Below are positions 12,396 to 23,749 of a stretch of 64,000 bases of DNA, piece by piece. Every line of letters begins with the position of its first letter. Within the stretch, counting starts at the first letter, position 1. The stretch is from Sciurus carolinensis (taxonomy: Eukaryota > Chordata > Mammalia > Rodentia > Sciuridae). The notes under the pieces are model-generated. The model worked only from the letters and a program-made list of their open reading frames with translations, was not told the origin of the DNA and did not search any database. The position numbers and the translations under genes were made by a program. Location of the stretch: assembly GCF_902686445.1 (NCBI RefSeq), contig NC_062218.1, positions 10,887,015 through 10,951,014 on the forward strand, given 5' to 3'.

Positions 12396-14905
12396 AAGAA
12401 AGAAATTTCCTACAGATAACACTAATTTTCCCTAATCCCCATCCAAGAGAGAAAGCCAGTGTCCTTCAAAATGATATTTATCTGCATCTTCTGATTCCCT
12501 ATGTTATAGGCTATTGGGCACAGAGAGGGATCTTTTAATGACAAGGTGTTTAACTTCTCTCCTTTTCTCCAAGGACAGCATATCAGAATTAAAACATAGT
12601 AATGGCAATACTGATCAAAGTTTTGAATATTCTGATTGCAAATAATGGCATCAATCCAATTAAATGTGTTGCCTTTACTCTCCACAGCTCCCTGTCCTGG
12701 TTTCATTAAACACTTTTTTTGTAAATCATGATCTGATATTTGTTTGGTGATTGAGAATCCTGTCAATGTGCTTTTGCCATTTTAAAAAAGACCTAATTTT
12801 AAAAATCTCTTTCCTTCAGAGTATTTTCTTGTCATGCAACAATATTAATACAAGCTTGAACTACAACTAATACGATGCAATGTGATTTAAAATATGACTC
12901 AAATCACTCACTTTCTTGTTATCTCTGGAGAGTGCTACACAACCAATTTAGTACAGTGCATTATTTTTTATTTCACTTCGACTTTTCATGATAAATGAGG
13001 ATGTTTGACAATGTAGGAAGCGGTTTTAACTAGATTTACATGTTTCAAATTAGACTCGTTACAGTTTCAATCTTAAAGTGTAGAAAACTGATATCATTTA
13101 TAATAATGACCATATTAATACTCTCTTACAGATTCAATAATAATGGATTATTGCCTGACTGTGATTTTTCAAAATGCATAAAGCTAGCTTAATTCATATG
13201 GTTTCAAAAAGGACTTCATAATCTTTATAAAAGACGACCTCATTTTTCATTGAATTGATGTTACCATGAGGAATTGCTCACCCTGCATCTTTGGACTGCG
13301 AGGGCCGAAGCTGCTGCCACATTTTATCAGGGTCCCAGTGGTCAGCGTTCCAGTGTCCAGTTCTTTCTCTATGTGTGATGTGGGCTACATCGCCTTCTCT
13401 CTGGTGATGAGGGCTGCGACTTTGATTCTTGGCCTCTCCTGACAGATGCTCACTTCTCAGTGTTATTCTGGAGCTGTCTCGGTGACTCAGTGGCTGCCCA
13501 TCTTTTACATTAGCTTCCTCTTCTAGAAATTCCAGCAGAGCTGGGTGTTGAACTGTGTGTCATTTCCTTTGTCTGCCACACATCTTGCCACATACTGGGA
13601 GCTTAAAGCACAGAACTGTGTGATCTCAGAATTCTCCAGGCCAGACATTCCGAATGAGGACTTTGGCAGTCCAGTGCCCTTTGCAAAGGCTGCAGCAGAG
13701 GATCACTCCTGTGTCTTCCAGCTAGCAGTGCTTCCTTGACTACCCTGGCCACCCCTCTCTGAGCTCCCCCTCCATGCTCCGACTCCTTCCTTGGATCTGT
13801 ATCACCTTCCTTCTAAGAAGACTTGCAGGGGATTTAGGGTTTAACCATACAATCCAGGATTACCTCACCTTGAGATTCTCAGTTACTCTGACCAAGACAT
13901 CATCTCTTCAAACAAATCCACAGTTTCTGAGACCTAAGATGAGTTCATATCTTTTGGAAGGCTACCATTATATCTTCGCCCCAATGCTCTGCTAACACCG
14001 TGACATGAAACATTTCAAAGTCAGTGCTCATTTAATTTAAAATGATATGTGTTGTCAGTGAAAAGCTGCACCTCATATCTGATCTGAAACACCCTGTATT
14101 CATCTTTTCATAGCAGAAATTCACTGGTTGAAGGGTTATACCTGGAGATATACCTATCTAGCTACTCATTTTATATCTAAAAGGATAGTATCCTGAACAG
14201 TTGCCTTTCCCCGCCCATCACCATTGACCCACTTCAACCATTGCCTGATGCACATCAGGAGACTCATTTTTCATGGAGGTTTTAACAGGTATATTAACTG
14301 CCTTCAACCAGAGTGGTCGCCTGTGTGATGAGTCAGACAGGGGTAAGTATTTCATTTTAGTCACAATCTTGTAAAAATGAAACTTTATAATTAAAAAGTT
14401 TGTTGCTATGGCACCCAATTCTGGAAGACTGTCAACATGTTTGGAGACTGCCATACTTTTATAATAAGGCTTATTTATTATTACAGCCTTGGGTACACAG
14501 TCACTATCTACTGACAAGGGCATATGTACACGCAAAGTCTTAATTTATTAGCATTGTGGCATCAGTATATCTAAGAGTAGGTTAAATGTAAACACAGTCC
14601 ATAAGATAGAATGATTTCATTAATTCCATTATATCCTAACTTTGAATAGGATTTTAGATATGAAAAGTTCACATATTTGTTATTTGCTTTCTATAACCAC
14701 TAATTTAAATTGTTTGGTATCAAATTGGAACAGGACTGATTTGGAATGAAGTACACACATGCTGAATCAATTTTCATTATTTGTTGAAAGCAATTACCGA
14801 CAAGAAAAAGTTCTAAATATGGTGATAACTCGGAAGTTTGCTGAAGAGCTGATGCTGTTTCTCTAGTTCATTTTTTATCACATCGTTTGACATAAATTCC
14901 TGAAT
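12396..14905. other. No gene seen
   Basis: The several short ORFs (for example 12422-12766 on minus, 13545-13739 on plus and 14218-14535 on minus) show no domain, no codon bias and no neighbour support. The part 13260-13760 is less AT-rich but unassigned. Confidence 0.45.
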
Positions 14906-15132
14906 TAGTTCACTTTTTTGTTACTGTTTAGTTAAATCTACTTTTATTTTTTTAATTTGTTCTAATTAGTTATACATGACAGTAGAATGCATTTTGACAC
15001 ATGGAACACTAATGGAGCACAACTTCTCCTTCCTCTGATGTACGTGGTGCAGTCACGCCAAGAGTGCAATCATACATATATATATAGGGTAACAATGTGT
15101 GGTCATTCTACCATTCCAACTAGTTCACTTTT
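14906..15132 (-). mobile_element. 5'-truncated L1 3' end with target-site duplication
   Basis: Reversed L1 3' end: T-rich tail near 14940-14955, then 'atacatgacagtagaatgc' and 'acatatatatatagggtaac'. The 12-base word 'tagttcactttt' is present at 14906-14917 and 15121-15132, which fits a target-site duplication around a truncated insertion. Confidence 0.7.
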
Positions 15133-15299
15133 AAAGTTTATTAATAGCCTTAACTTTTCAATTCAGCTTTCTTGTATTCAGCATATATCATAAACTTATT
15201 TATTAAATAAAATCTTAAAAAAGACATTTACAATCATCCACAAATATAGAGACATACTATGTAATTATAAATAGAGCTTTCCATATGTGTTTGTTTGGT

Positions 15300-15450
15300 C
15301 AATACATCAGCCAACAAGTATTTATATAGGTAAAATTGTCCCTGGCATTCTTCAAAATGCTAAAGAAATCGCATTGAATTTAAAGCTAACATGCTTTGCC
15401 CTCATGTAGCTTATATTCTAGAGCAGAGAGACAGATGATATGCCCCACAT
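15300..15450 (+). repeat. Ancient MIR/L2-type fossil
   Basis: The text 'aacaagtatttatataggta', then 'ccctcatgtagcttatatt' and 'ctagagcagagagacagatg' resembles mammal-wide L2/MIR-type repeats. It is strongly diverged. Confidence 0.4.
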
Positions 15451-16249
15451 TATGTTATGTACTAGGTGTAATGGAAGATGGCTGTAGGAGAAGTTACAAG
15501 TTGCAGGAGAATGATTTCAAACGTAAATATCCTGGAATGCACCAGCAAGACTGCAAAGTTGCATTGCACCAAAGACAAGAAAGAGATGATGATGTTCATT
15601 TCATACGGATATGTAGGAAAGGCTGCTGCAAGCAGGGACCCCTGCAGAGTCCAGGTGCTGAAGAAAGAGAATCTTCATAGAAAAGACTATGTTGCCTTGA
15701 ACTTGCTGAAGAGTGGCAGAGGAGATAAACACAGAGTAGGCAGAAGTTTGACTGAGTCAAATGGAAAACCACTCCAGAGTTTTGAGCTAAGACTTGGCGT
15801 GCCTTCTCTTCCGACTATTCTCTGCTGGGTAGGCAACGTACTGGGATAGAGGTGGGAGAGTCAAAGCAGGAAAAATGAAAAACAAATGAAGAATAGTAGC
15901 AACATTGATTAGGGTGAATTCACAATGATTTGATGGTTAAAAGTGACTGAATTCTAAATATCTTGATGATGTTTTGTGATGAAGAGATTTAAGTGATAAA
16001 GCAACAGTGAGGGGCAAGGGGAAAAATTAAGTCTGAAATCTGTCATATGTATGTTCTGAGGAACTGAAATGCTGTTACCATCGATTGACAATGAAAGCCA
16101 CTGGATAAGCAGGTTGGGAGTGAGTTCGTGAGTTCAGTTTAGAAACAGAAGTGCACAATGTACGTGCACACCCAGACACTTTTTTAACTCCTCCTTACGC
16201 TTACTCGCACGTCTACTGCTTATGTGTGCTTCTCTCACTATGCATTTGC

Positions 16250-16335
16250 ATCTGTGCATCAGTTCTTAGCACAGTCTGGGAACTAGCAGAGAGTATATAA
16301 TTACTTATTGAGTGAGCTGAATAAATCTGAATAAA
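16250..16335 (+). repeat. Ancient MIR/L2-type 3' tail
   Basis: The text 'ttcttagcacagtctggga' followed by 'attgagtgagctgaataaat' fits the tail of MIR or L2. Only this part is readable. Confidence 0.4.
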
Positions 16336-18239
16336 TACACACCAAAAGCAATTTGGCTGGGGTTGCTATATTAGTGATACCAACCTAATTGCATATGGTG
16401 CGTACAGTGAGTTATAGTAAATAATAATGTGTTGTATATCTGAAAATTGCTAAGGAGTAGATTTCACATGTTCTCACTGCAAAACAATAAGTATATTAAG
16501 TAAAGCTTATACTAACTAACTCTGTTTAGCACAATGTATACAAAGTTCTAAACGTGTTGCACACCATCAATATCTATGAGTTGTATCTGTAAATAAATTT
16601 TTAAAATAAAGTGTAGTAACCTGCAAACCAAATTTAAATTATATAAGAAAATATTTTCAATGACTACACGATGAAAGAATAAACAAACAATTTTTCAAAA
16701 AAATTACATATGGCATGCTTTCCTACATCCCTTTAGAAACATGGCTTTACATGTATTCTTGGACATTTTTTAACTCATCATAAACATTTATAGAAAGTAT
16801 TTCAGTGGTGTGTATTCAGGTGAAGCATTTGCATCCCACTTTATTTTTCTTACTAATTAAATGAAATGAATCAAATTACTTTAATCCTTTAGAGATACAA
16901 TTCCTTTTTTTTCTAAATTGAGGGTAGCTGTACTACTAAGTTTCTTTATCTAAGATTGCAAAGATTATATGACCAACATCTGATACAACAGGTAGCCAAC
17001 AAATAACAGATGTCACCAAAATAAGTATCATTTAAAACATACAAGAATTGTGTTAATTCAGCAGAACTTGTAAATCACTGGGTGAGTGATACGTGTGTTT
17101 AGCTCGGAAAAAATCAAACTTAAAGATCTGGTAAGGAAATGTATATTGGCTTAGTAAAATATTTGGTCTTAACTAGTTAAAAATTTTCTAAAACTAATGC
17201 AATTTTTATTAAAGCAAATCACAAGTCCTTATACCTCATGTTCTAGCCTTTGATTGTTAGATACTGCCAACCTCAAATTAGTTCCTATTTATAGGGAAGA
17301 TGAATTATAAATGAAACAAAACTGTATTGAAACAAGATGCCAACTATGTAGCAAATGGATAGGGCATGTCTCATTTACCTTGGAATTTAAACATCAAAAT
17401 ATTTTGCATTGAATGTTCTATATATCAGGTCAGTAAACCATTTTAACAATGTTCTTTGTTCTTATTGGCCTGAAGTTGTGTAACTGTTATGGAAGCAAAT
17501 GTTGCAGAATAAAATTGCAACACTGGCCTTGCAAGCAATTTCTGTGTGTAGCCCTTAAATTAGTTCTTGTAATAATTTTTAACTAAATTATTTTTGAAAG
17601 CTTCACTGTAAACTGTGTAGGCAGTATTGCTAATGGAGAAATATCAACACTAAAAGGTCAATGCTTTTAGTGCATTAGATTTTAAGCACCAGAAAGTAAA
17701 AAAGCACACACACACACACACAATGTGCAGATGCACATACATATATATAATTTTCCTAGCAAAATAGTATGTTTGATCATTTATGAATGACAAAATTTTA
17801 TTAAGTATAGTCTAAGCATTTGAATTTATTTTAAAAATAATCTTAAAATATACTTGTCAATAAAATAATAAATTCATGAGGATCAGCTTCTTTTAACAAT
17901 TAAATAGTATTAATATGTTAGAACACATTTATGAAAGTATGGCTCAGATGTGTATAAGGTTGCAGGTTAAAGGACAAATCCTGTCTTAATACCAGGACAG
18001 TGAATTTTGCTGCCTATGATTACAAAAATTACTGGTCTGAATTTGGGCTTCTCCCCTTCTGCATTTTAGCTTCACATTGGTGTGAAAACCTGAGAATCAC
18101 ACTCTATCTCATTTTGGAATATAAAACAAACAGCCATTATGTTTAGCCAGCTGGTGGATGGGTTGTTTCTTCTATCTAGTACTTGCCAAATGTTAGTACC
18201 TAGAAAAGACTGTAGCCTCACACCCTCTCACTCAGGTGA
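16336..18239. other. No gene seen; AT-rich, short (CA)n
   Basis: AT-rich DNA with no supported ORF. A (CA)n microsatellite of nine or so units lies at 17704-17722. Confidence 0.5.
17704..17722 (+). repeat. (CA)n microsatellite
   Basis: A short CA run within AT-rich unique DNA. Confidence 0.95.
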
Positions 18240-18484
18240 TCAGTTGTAAAAGTCTGTAACCTCGGTAGGTGTTTGTGGTAGATACAGTTCTAATTGTCCC
18301 CAGGATTCCTTTCCCTTTTTATACACCTCCTGTATGGTCCCCTTCACCTCAATATGCACCTGGCATGTACCTATGATGAAATATTACTATCATGACTGTG
18401 TTACTGACTGAATCAAAAGAGTGTTTATCCTGGTGGGCCTGACCTACTCAGGAGAAGAGGTCTTTGAGAGAGTGAAGGAGTCTC

Positions 18485-18660
18485 GCCTGCACCCCAGCTG
18501 CTAGGGAAGCTAAGGGAGAAGAATAGCAAATCCAACGCCAGTCTAGGCAACTTAGTGAGACTGTCTCAAAATAAAATGAAAAAAGAACGGGGGTTGTATC
18601 TCAGCAATAAAGAACTCCTGGCTTCAGTTCCCAGTACCAAAAACCAACCAAACAAACAAA
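18485..18660 (+). mobile_element. B1-dID SINE
   Basis: The text 'gcaccccagctgctagggaa', 'aacttagtgagactgtctc', an A-rich linker and the ID part 'gggggttgtatctcagcaa' are present. It is diverged and lies inside the MLT1-type LTR. Confidence 0.7.
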
Positions 18661-18704
18661 AAAGCCAAATAAATAAATAAGTTAATTAATTAAAAAACAA
18701 TGAA

Positions 18705-18850
18705 GGGCTGGGGACTTAGTTCACTGGTAGAATGCTTAACACTAAGACTGCTAGCATGAACATGCCCTGAGTTCAATCTTAGCACTGTATGAAAATAAAA
18801 ACAAATAAATGAATGAATAAATAAATAAATGAAATTTTAAAAAGAGAATG
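18705..18850 (+). mobile_element. ID-type SINE
   Basis: It begins 'gggctggggacttagttcac' and has a box B-like 'gagttcaatcttagcac', then an (AAAT)n tail. It lies directly downstream of a B1-dID copy. Confidence 0.75.
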
Positions 18851-19062
18851 AAATGCAATGGATTGACCTGGTGGCCTAAAAGAAGAAACTACTAACTATG
18901 TATTATACCGCCATGGGTTGACTGCAGCCTGCGAGACCTCCAGAACACCCAGATGAGCCCAGCCGAAACTCTTGACCCCCAAAACCTTGAGATAATCAGC
19001 AAGAGTTGTTTCATGTAGCTAGGTTTGTGATAATTTGTTACATAGCAATTGAAAACTGATAC

Positions 19063-19654
19063 AGTGTTCTGATAGACTCTGAAGAAGTGTAAGATTAAAA
19101 TCGCATAATTTTCCCTTGGAAAAAAGAACTTAGCCCATGATTAATTCCTCTCTGGGAACCCCAGCACAATCTCCATAACCTTGCTGGTTATCAGGAAATA
19201 ATTGCATTCAATAATCCTGGAGACACTTGATAAATATTAGCAAGTAAGGCCACTGTAGCCCAAATGGCATCCATTCCTATTGGGGAAAAGTGCCATTTTC
19301 AAGTCACTATTTCCTACAGTGGTGAAACTGTCAAAACAAAAAGCCAATTTTCAACATCTAAAATTTGAGTAGATTTCTCTGAGGATATGGGATAGCCAAC
19401 ATACTTAACTTTATACAAGCTCATCCATTGTTGAGCTAGATCAATAATAAAACAGACAATCCCTGTCTTCTTGAATAATCATCTATTAATTTATCATTGA
19501 GGAATTCACTTATTTCTGTAGCATGCTTTGAATTTTATTTTTATAACAAATCTGCCTCAGTAATGGGTGCTGTGTGTGCTTGACAGATCCCATTCCTGAG
19601 GCAAATGTACTCCATACATATTTAACATGAGAGTCAATTTAAAATATTTTCTTA
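19063..19654. other. No gene seen
   Basis: No ORF, RNA gene or clear repeat is supported here. Confidence 0.45.
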
Positions 19655-20072
19655 TGGTTTGGATCTCAAATGACATCCAAATCCATGTGTTAACAGTGTT
19701 GTTACCAACCTGTGATGCTATTGGGAAATGGTGGGATCCAAGGAGGTGGGGCCTGGAGAGAATTTAGGGCATTGAAGGTGTGCTCTTGAAGGAGATATTG
19801 GAACCCCAGCTCCTTCTTTCTGTCTCTCTCTCTCTCTGTCTCTCTCTGTCTCTCTCTTTCAGTCCTGGTCACCATGTGGTATGCAGCTCTGCTTCACCAC
19901 ATATACCCTGTCACGTTGTCCTGCTTTGCCACAAAACTGCAGGTCCTAAAGTGATAGAGTCAGGTGACCATGGACTGAAACCCTTGAAACTGAGGGCCTC
20001 AATAAACTTATCCTCTTTTTAAATTTATTTTCTCATGTATTTTGTAACAACAATGGAAAACTGACTGACACA
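19655..20072 (+). mobile_element. Solo MaLR LTR (ERVL-MaLR class)
   Basis: It starts near 'cttatggtttggatctcaaa', has the (TCTC)n patch at 19820-19860, 'caccatgtggtatgcagctc', a poly(A) signal 'caataaactt' near 20001, and ends 'gaaaactgactgacaca'. This is the layout of a MaLR solo LTR. The short ORF at 19780-20022 inside it is not a gene. Confidence 0.75.
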
Positions 20073-20429
20073 TATGAAAACTGCTTCCTCCTCTAGAGAA
20101 TTAAGTACAAAAAAATCCATTTTGAAGTATATGAATCTTGAAGGATCACATATAATTAATTAGGAAAGACTTTACCCCTCAGAGTTACTTTTGTGGTGAG
20201 AACACTTAACATTCAATTCCTTAGAATTTTTCAAGAATTCAATATATTATAACCCTGGTCACCATACTGCATAATAAATCTCCTGAAAATATTTCTCCTA
20301 TGTGACAGAACCTGGGTATTTTTTGACTAACATGCCCCCAAGCACCCTCAAACAACTCAGCTTTCAGCAATCATCATTTTACTCTCTACTTCCAAACATC
20401 ATGTTACACACAACAAACACATACAATTA
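20073..20429. other. No gene seen
   Basis: AT-rich DNA without a recognisable element. Confidence 0.45.
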
Positions 20430-20586
20430 TCTAATATTTTTTAGCTTTTAATTTTTTTACAGACTGCATTTTGATTTATTGAACACAAATGGGGTACATC
20501 ATTTTATTTCTATGGTTGTACATGATGTAGATTCACACCATTCGTGTAATCATACATGTACATAGGGTAATGATGTCTAATATTTT
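20430..20586 (-). mobile_element. Very short L1 3' end with target-site duplication
   Basis: Reversed L1 3' terminus ('ttacagactgcattttga', 'ggggtacatcattttatttc', 'catgtacatagggtaatga'). It is flanked by 'tctaatatttt' at 20430-20440 and 20576-20586. Only about 130 bp of element were copied. Confidence 0.85.
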
Positions 20587-22365
20587 GAAAATTTTAAAAA
20601 AATTAATAAGTAGGTATAAGCCTGGTTTTTGTTTCTAAAGGACAGTAATTTATAATATTAAAATAGTTTCACACATTCATTGTTATGCACAGAAACACAC
20701 AAGTGTGCACACTCCCTGGACTAGCATATCCTTAAAACTATTATTAAAACCAAATGAAGAAATGATGACTTTGTTTCACTACTGCGATGTGTTTTACCGA
20801 TTCCATTTCCAGGATTCCATTTTGACCAGTTGTTACCAATTGATCAATAAGATGACAAACTTTTTCTAAGTTTTATCATGAGAAATGATAAACATAGGAA
20901 ACATTGACACATTAACACAGAAAAGTAGTTTTAGAGGTAGCAGGCATAAGGAAAATTTGTTTGATTCAAGGTTTTCTATAAAGCTTGCTCTCCCATGTTA
21001 ATATATTTTATAAAGCAAAAAAAGGAGGTTTGCATCTAATGAACTGATTGCTTGTTACATAATAACTTGACTCAATCTTGATCACAGGTCTAAAAGAAAA
21101 AAAAGATACAATATGTCAATTTCCACGTCTATTAAGATTGTCTCTGTGTGAAACTTATCTATTCTTTATATATTACCCAGAGGGTATTTTTACCTGGTTT
21201 GGATTAAGATATGAGTGATTAAAAAGCTGCCTTTTTAGATAGGTTGTTATAAAAAGTGATGTTCTTATAACTCTTTTCTCTTCTTTATAATCAAATCCGG
21301 CAACCTACTCTAAAATTTCAACAGCAACTTCTCCTACCCCATCTACTTACTATTCCTTTTTATGCTGATGATAACACTCTTTACCAGATAAATTATAACA
21401 TTTGTACAGCATCAGTGCCCACAATTAACATCCCTCCTCTCAGTATGAGCTTGCTGAAATTCACAGGGAATACGTTTTCGCCTACCACATGTGAAGCACT
21501 CAAAAGCCTTTGTTTAATGAACCTAGCATTGTCTAAACCAAAGGATGAAGCAAAGGGTGTGATGTACTGCTTGAGTCCTGCAAGAGTATATTTTCTCTCT
21601 CCTCTTCTAGTTGGGTTTAACATCAACACGTAACTTTATAAACTCATCTAGTGACAAGTTTTTAATTTTTGTTTTGACTTTGGCAGTTAAATGCTTTTTA
21701 TTACGTGACAAATGAACTGAACTGCTTGAGTTACTTTTGAAAGAGTGCAATGAAATGATTGGCATGAAGAAAGTTATCCATCTGTCAAGTAGCAATGAAC
21801 ATAAATGAGGTGTCAATTTACTCAGTGATCCTTCAGCAAACTCACATAGGAAACATTAACAGAAAACACCATGGAGGAAAAGTAGGATTCCACACGTTTA
21901 GCACAGCAATGCCAGGTTATAAAATTATGGAGGTACCACATGTACGGATCTAAATCAAAAGAAAGTCTGAAAGCACAATCGACAAACCAAAGCAAATCCT
22001 ATGAAACATTAATTTTAGGACAAGCATATTTCAGCTTATTTTTGTTTCACATGTATTCAGTGTATTGTCATAACTGATAATCTGCAAAAAGTGAATTGAG
22101 CTAATAAGAACTTTTATAGAATGCCTGATACAATAGTAGTGGAAAATAATTTCATGCCTTGTACAGGGGTATAAAATTATTACATTATTGTGTGTTTTTG
22201 TATAAGAGTTTCTATCATTGAGGATGTTCTAATCAGGCATCTAGATATATTTGAAAAGTAAATAAACATACAATTTTGCATGTTATCTAAAATTAGCATT
22301 TTCTTAATACTATATGCAAATAAGCAACAGCAAACACAAATACCTGGAAAAAATTAGTAGGAGAT
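20587..22365. other. No gene seen
   Basis: AT-rich DNA. ORFs of 69-78 codons at 21393-21816 overlap on both strands and show no domain or conservation clue. Confidence 0.5.
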
Positions 22366-22998
22366 TGTGATAACTGATCTTACATGTCAGCCTCACTGGG
22401 TTACAGGGTGTAAGGATATTTGGTCAAACACTATTTAATATTTGGTCAATAATTCCACTGAAGCTGCTTTTGGAATACTTCAACATTTACATTGATATAG
22501 TGAATGAAGCAGGGTGTCCTCCCTAACACAGGCAGGCCTCCTCCAGTAAGTCAGAAGTCTGAATAAAATAGAATAATAAAACTTCCCACAAGTAAGAGGA
22601 AATTCTTCTTGCCTGACTGTATCCAACTGGGATACAGGTTTTTTTCAAGTCTTCATAATTGAACTTAAATATCAGGTTTTTCTGGGTCTCAAGCTTACAG
22701 GTCTAAGCAGAGAAAATAGGTAGGGTATGAGTAGTTACTTTTGAAATTTTAGAGTGGTTTGCTGGGTAAAAAGAGGAAAAGTAAAGAGAGTCATAAGATA
22801 CATTTCACAAAAGGTCATTTCTAATAGATGGTCTCAACATCAAGGGACATACGTAATGGAACTTTTCCTTTTATACATGGAAGACAGAGACTGATTCAGT
22901 AAGATATTATGTAATAAATAAACACATTTACCTTTTTATCCTAGAATTTTACTCAATAGATGCAAGCCTTTTTTCTGTAGAAAATATATTATCATGTG

Positions 22999-23450
22999 TT
23001 TAGTCAGCTTTTTTGTTGCTATGACCAAATAATATGAAAAAAAAATTTTTCAAAAGGAAAAGTTTATTTTGGAGCTCCTGATTTCAGAGGTCCTAGTCTG
23101 TACATAACTGGCCCCATTCCTCTGGGCTTGAAATGAGGCAGAACAGCATTGCAGAGGAGTGTGGTAGAGGAAAGCAGCTCAGAGAGAGGGGGGGGGGGGG
23201 GGGAGAGAGAGCACACAAGAGCACTCTACTCACCAGGACAACATGTAAACCCCAAAGGCACCCCCCAGGGACCTACCTCCTCTCGCCACACCCTACCCAC
23301 CTACAGTTACCACCAGGTTAATCCCTATCTAGGGATTAATGCACTGATGAGTGAAGGTTCTTATATAACTCAGACATGTCATTTCTCTACTTTCTTGCAT
23401 TGTCTCACACCTGAGATTTTGGAAGACACCTCACATCTAAGTCATAATAA
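22999..23450 (-). mobile_element. MaLR LTR inserted in ERVL 5' LTR
   Basis: On the plus strand it opens 'tttagtcagcttttttgttg', the reverse of a MaLR LTR end, and closes near 'acctcacatctaagtcataa', the reverse of its start. It contains a run of 16 G at 23188-23203 next to a GA-rich patch. Small ORFs across it are chance. Confidence 0.75.
23188..23203 (+). repeat. G16 homopolymer
   Basis: Sixteen consecutive G follow 'agagaga' and precede 'agagagag'. It sits within the MaLR LTR and is likely unstable in length. Confidence 0.95.
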
Positions 23451-23620
23451 CATGGATGAGTTTCCTGGGTCTAAGGTCTTTAAACTTAGACTGTAGTCAC
23501 ACACAACATTGTCCCTCTTGTATTCATGTTTGCTGACTCCATATTACTGAGAGTTTTCAATATTCATTGTTTCAGGAGCTAATCCCTTTGCATCTATCTG
23601 CCTATCTATCTGTTATCTGT

Positions 23621-23623
23621 CTG

Positions 23624-23669
<46 letters not shown>

Positions 23670-23676
23670 ATCTATC
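23621..23676 (+). repeat. (TATC)n microsatellite
   Basis: A tetranucleotide run of about twelve CTAT units with flanking variants. It lies in the right half of the ERVL 5' LTR, where the 3' LTR has a (CT)n run instead. Confidence 0.95.
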
Positions 23677-23749
23677 TTTCTCTCTTTTTCTCTCTCTCTA
23701 TCCCCTCCTTCTATGTGTTTGGTTTCTGTGGAGATCTCTGACTGATACA

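Larger units (their letters stand above)
18240..19062 (+). mobile_element. MLT1-type MaLR LTR split by SINEs
   Basis: The left part contains 'atcctggtgggcctgaccta'; the right part has 'ccttgagataatcagc', then 'gtttgtgataatttgttaca' and 'gaaaactgatacag', as in MLT1-type LTRs. Two SINEs (18485-18660 and 18705-18850) sit between them. The left boundary is uncertain. Confidence 0.5.
22366..23749 (+). repeat. 5' LTR of ERVL provirus, interrupted
   Basis: LTR text runs from TGTGAT (22366) to about 22715 ('ttctgggtctcaagcttaca') and resumes near 23527 ('tgctgactccatattactg') to 23749. About 810 bp of foreign DNA, including a minus-strand MaLR LTR, separates the halves. The right half carries a (TATC)n microsatellite. 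Confidence 0.7.

Noticed and set aside
12422..12766. 114-codon minus-strand ORF
   Set aside because: No domain, no codon signal and no exon-like borders; ORFs of this size occur by chance in 64 kb.
15396..15849. Overlapping 94- and 123-codon ORFs
   Set aside because: They start in an ancient MIR/L2-like fossil and show no domain.
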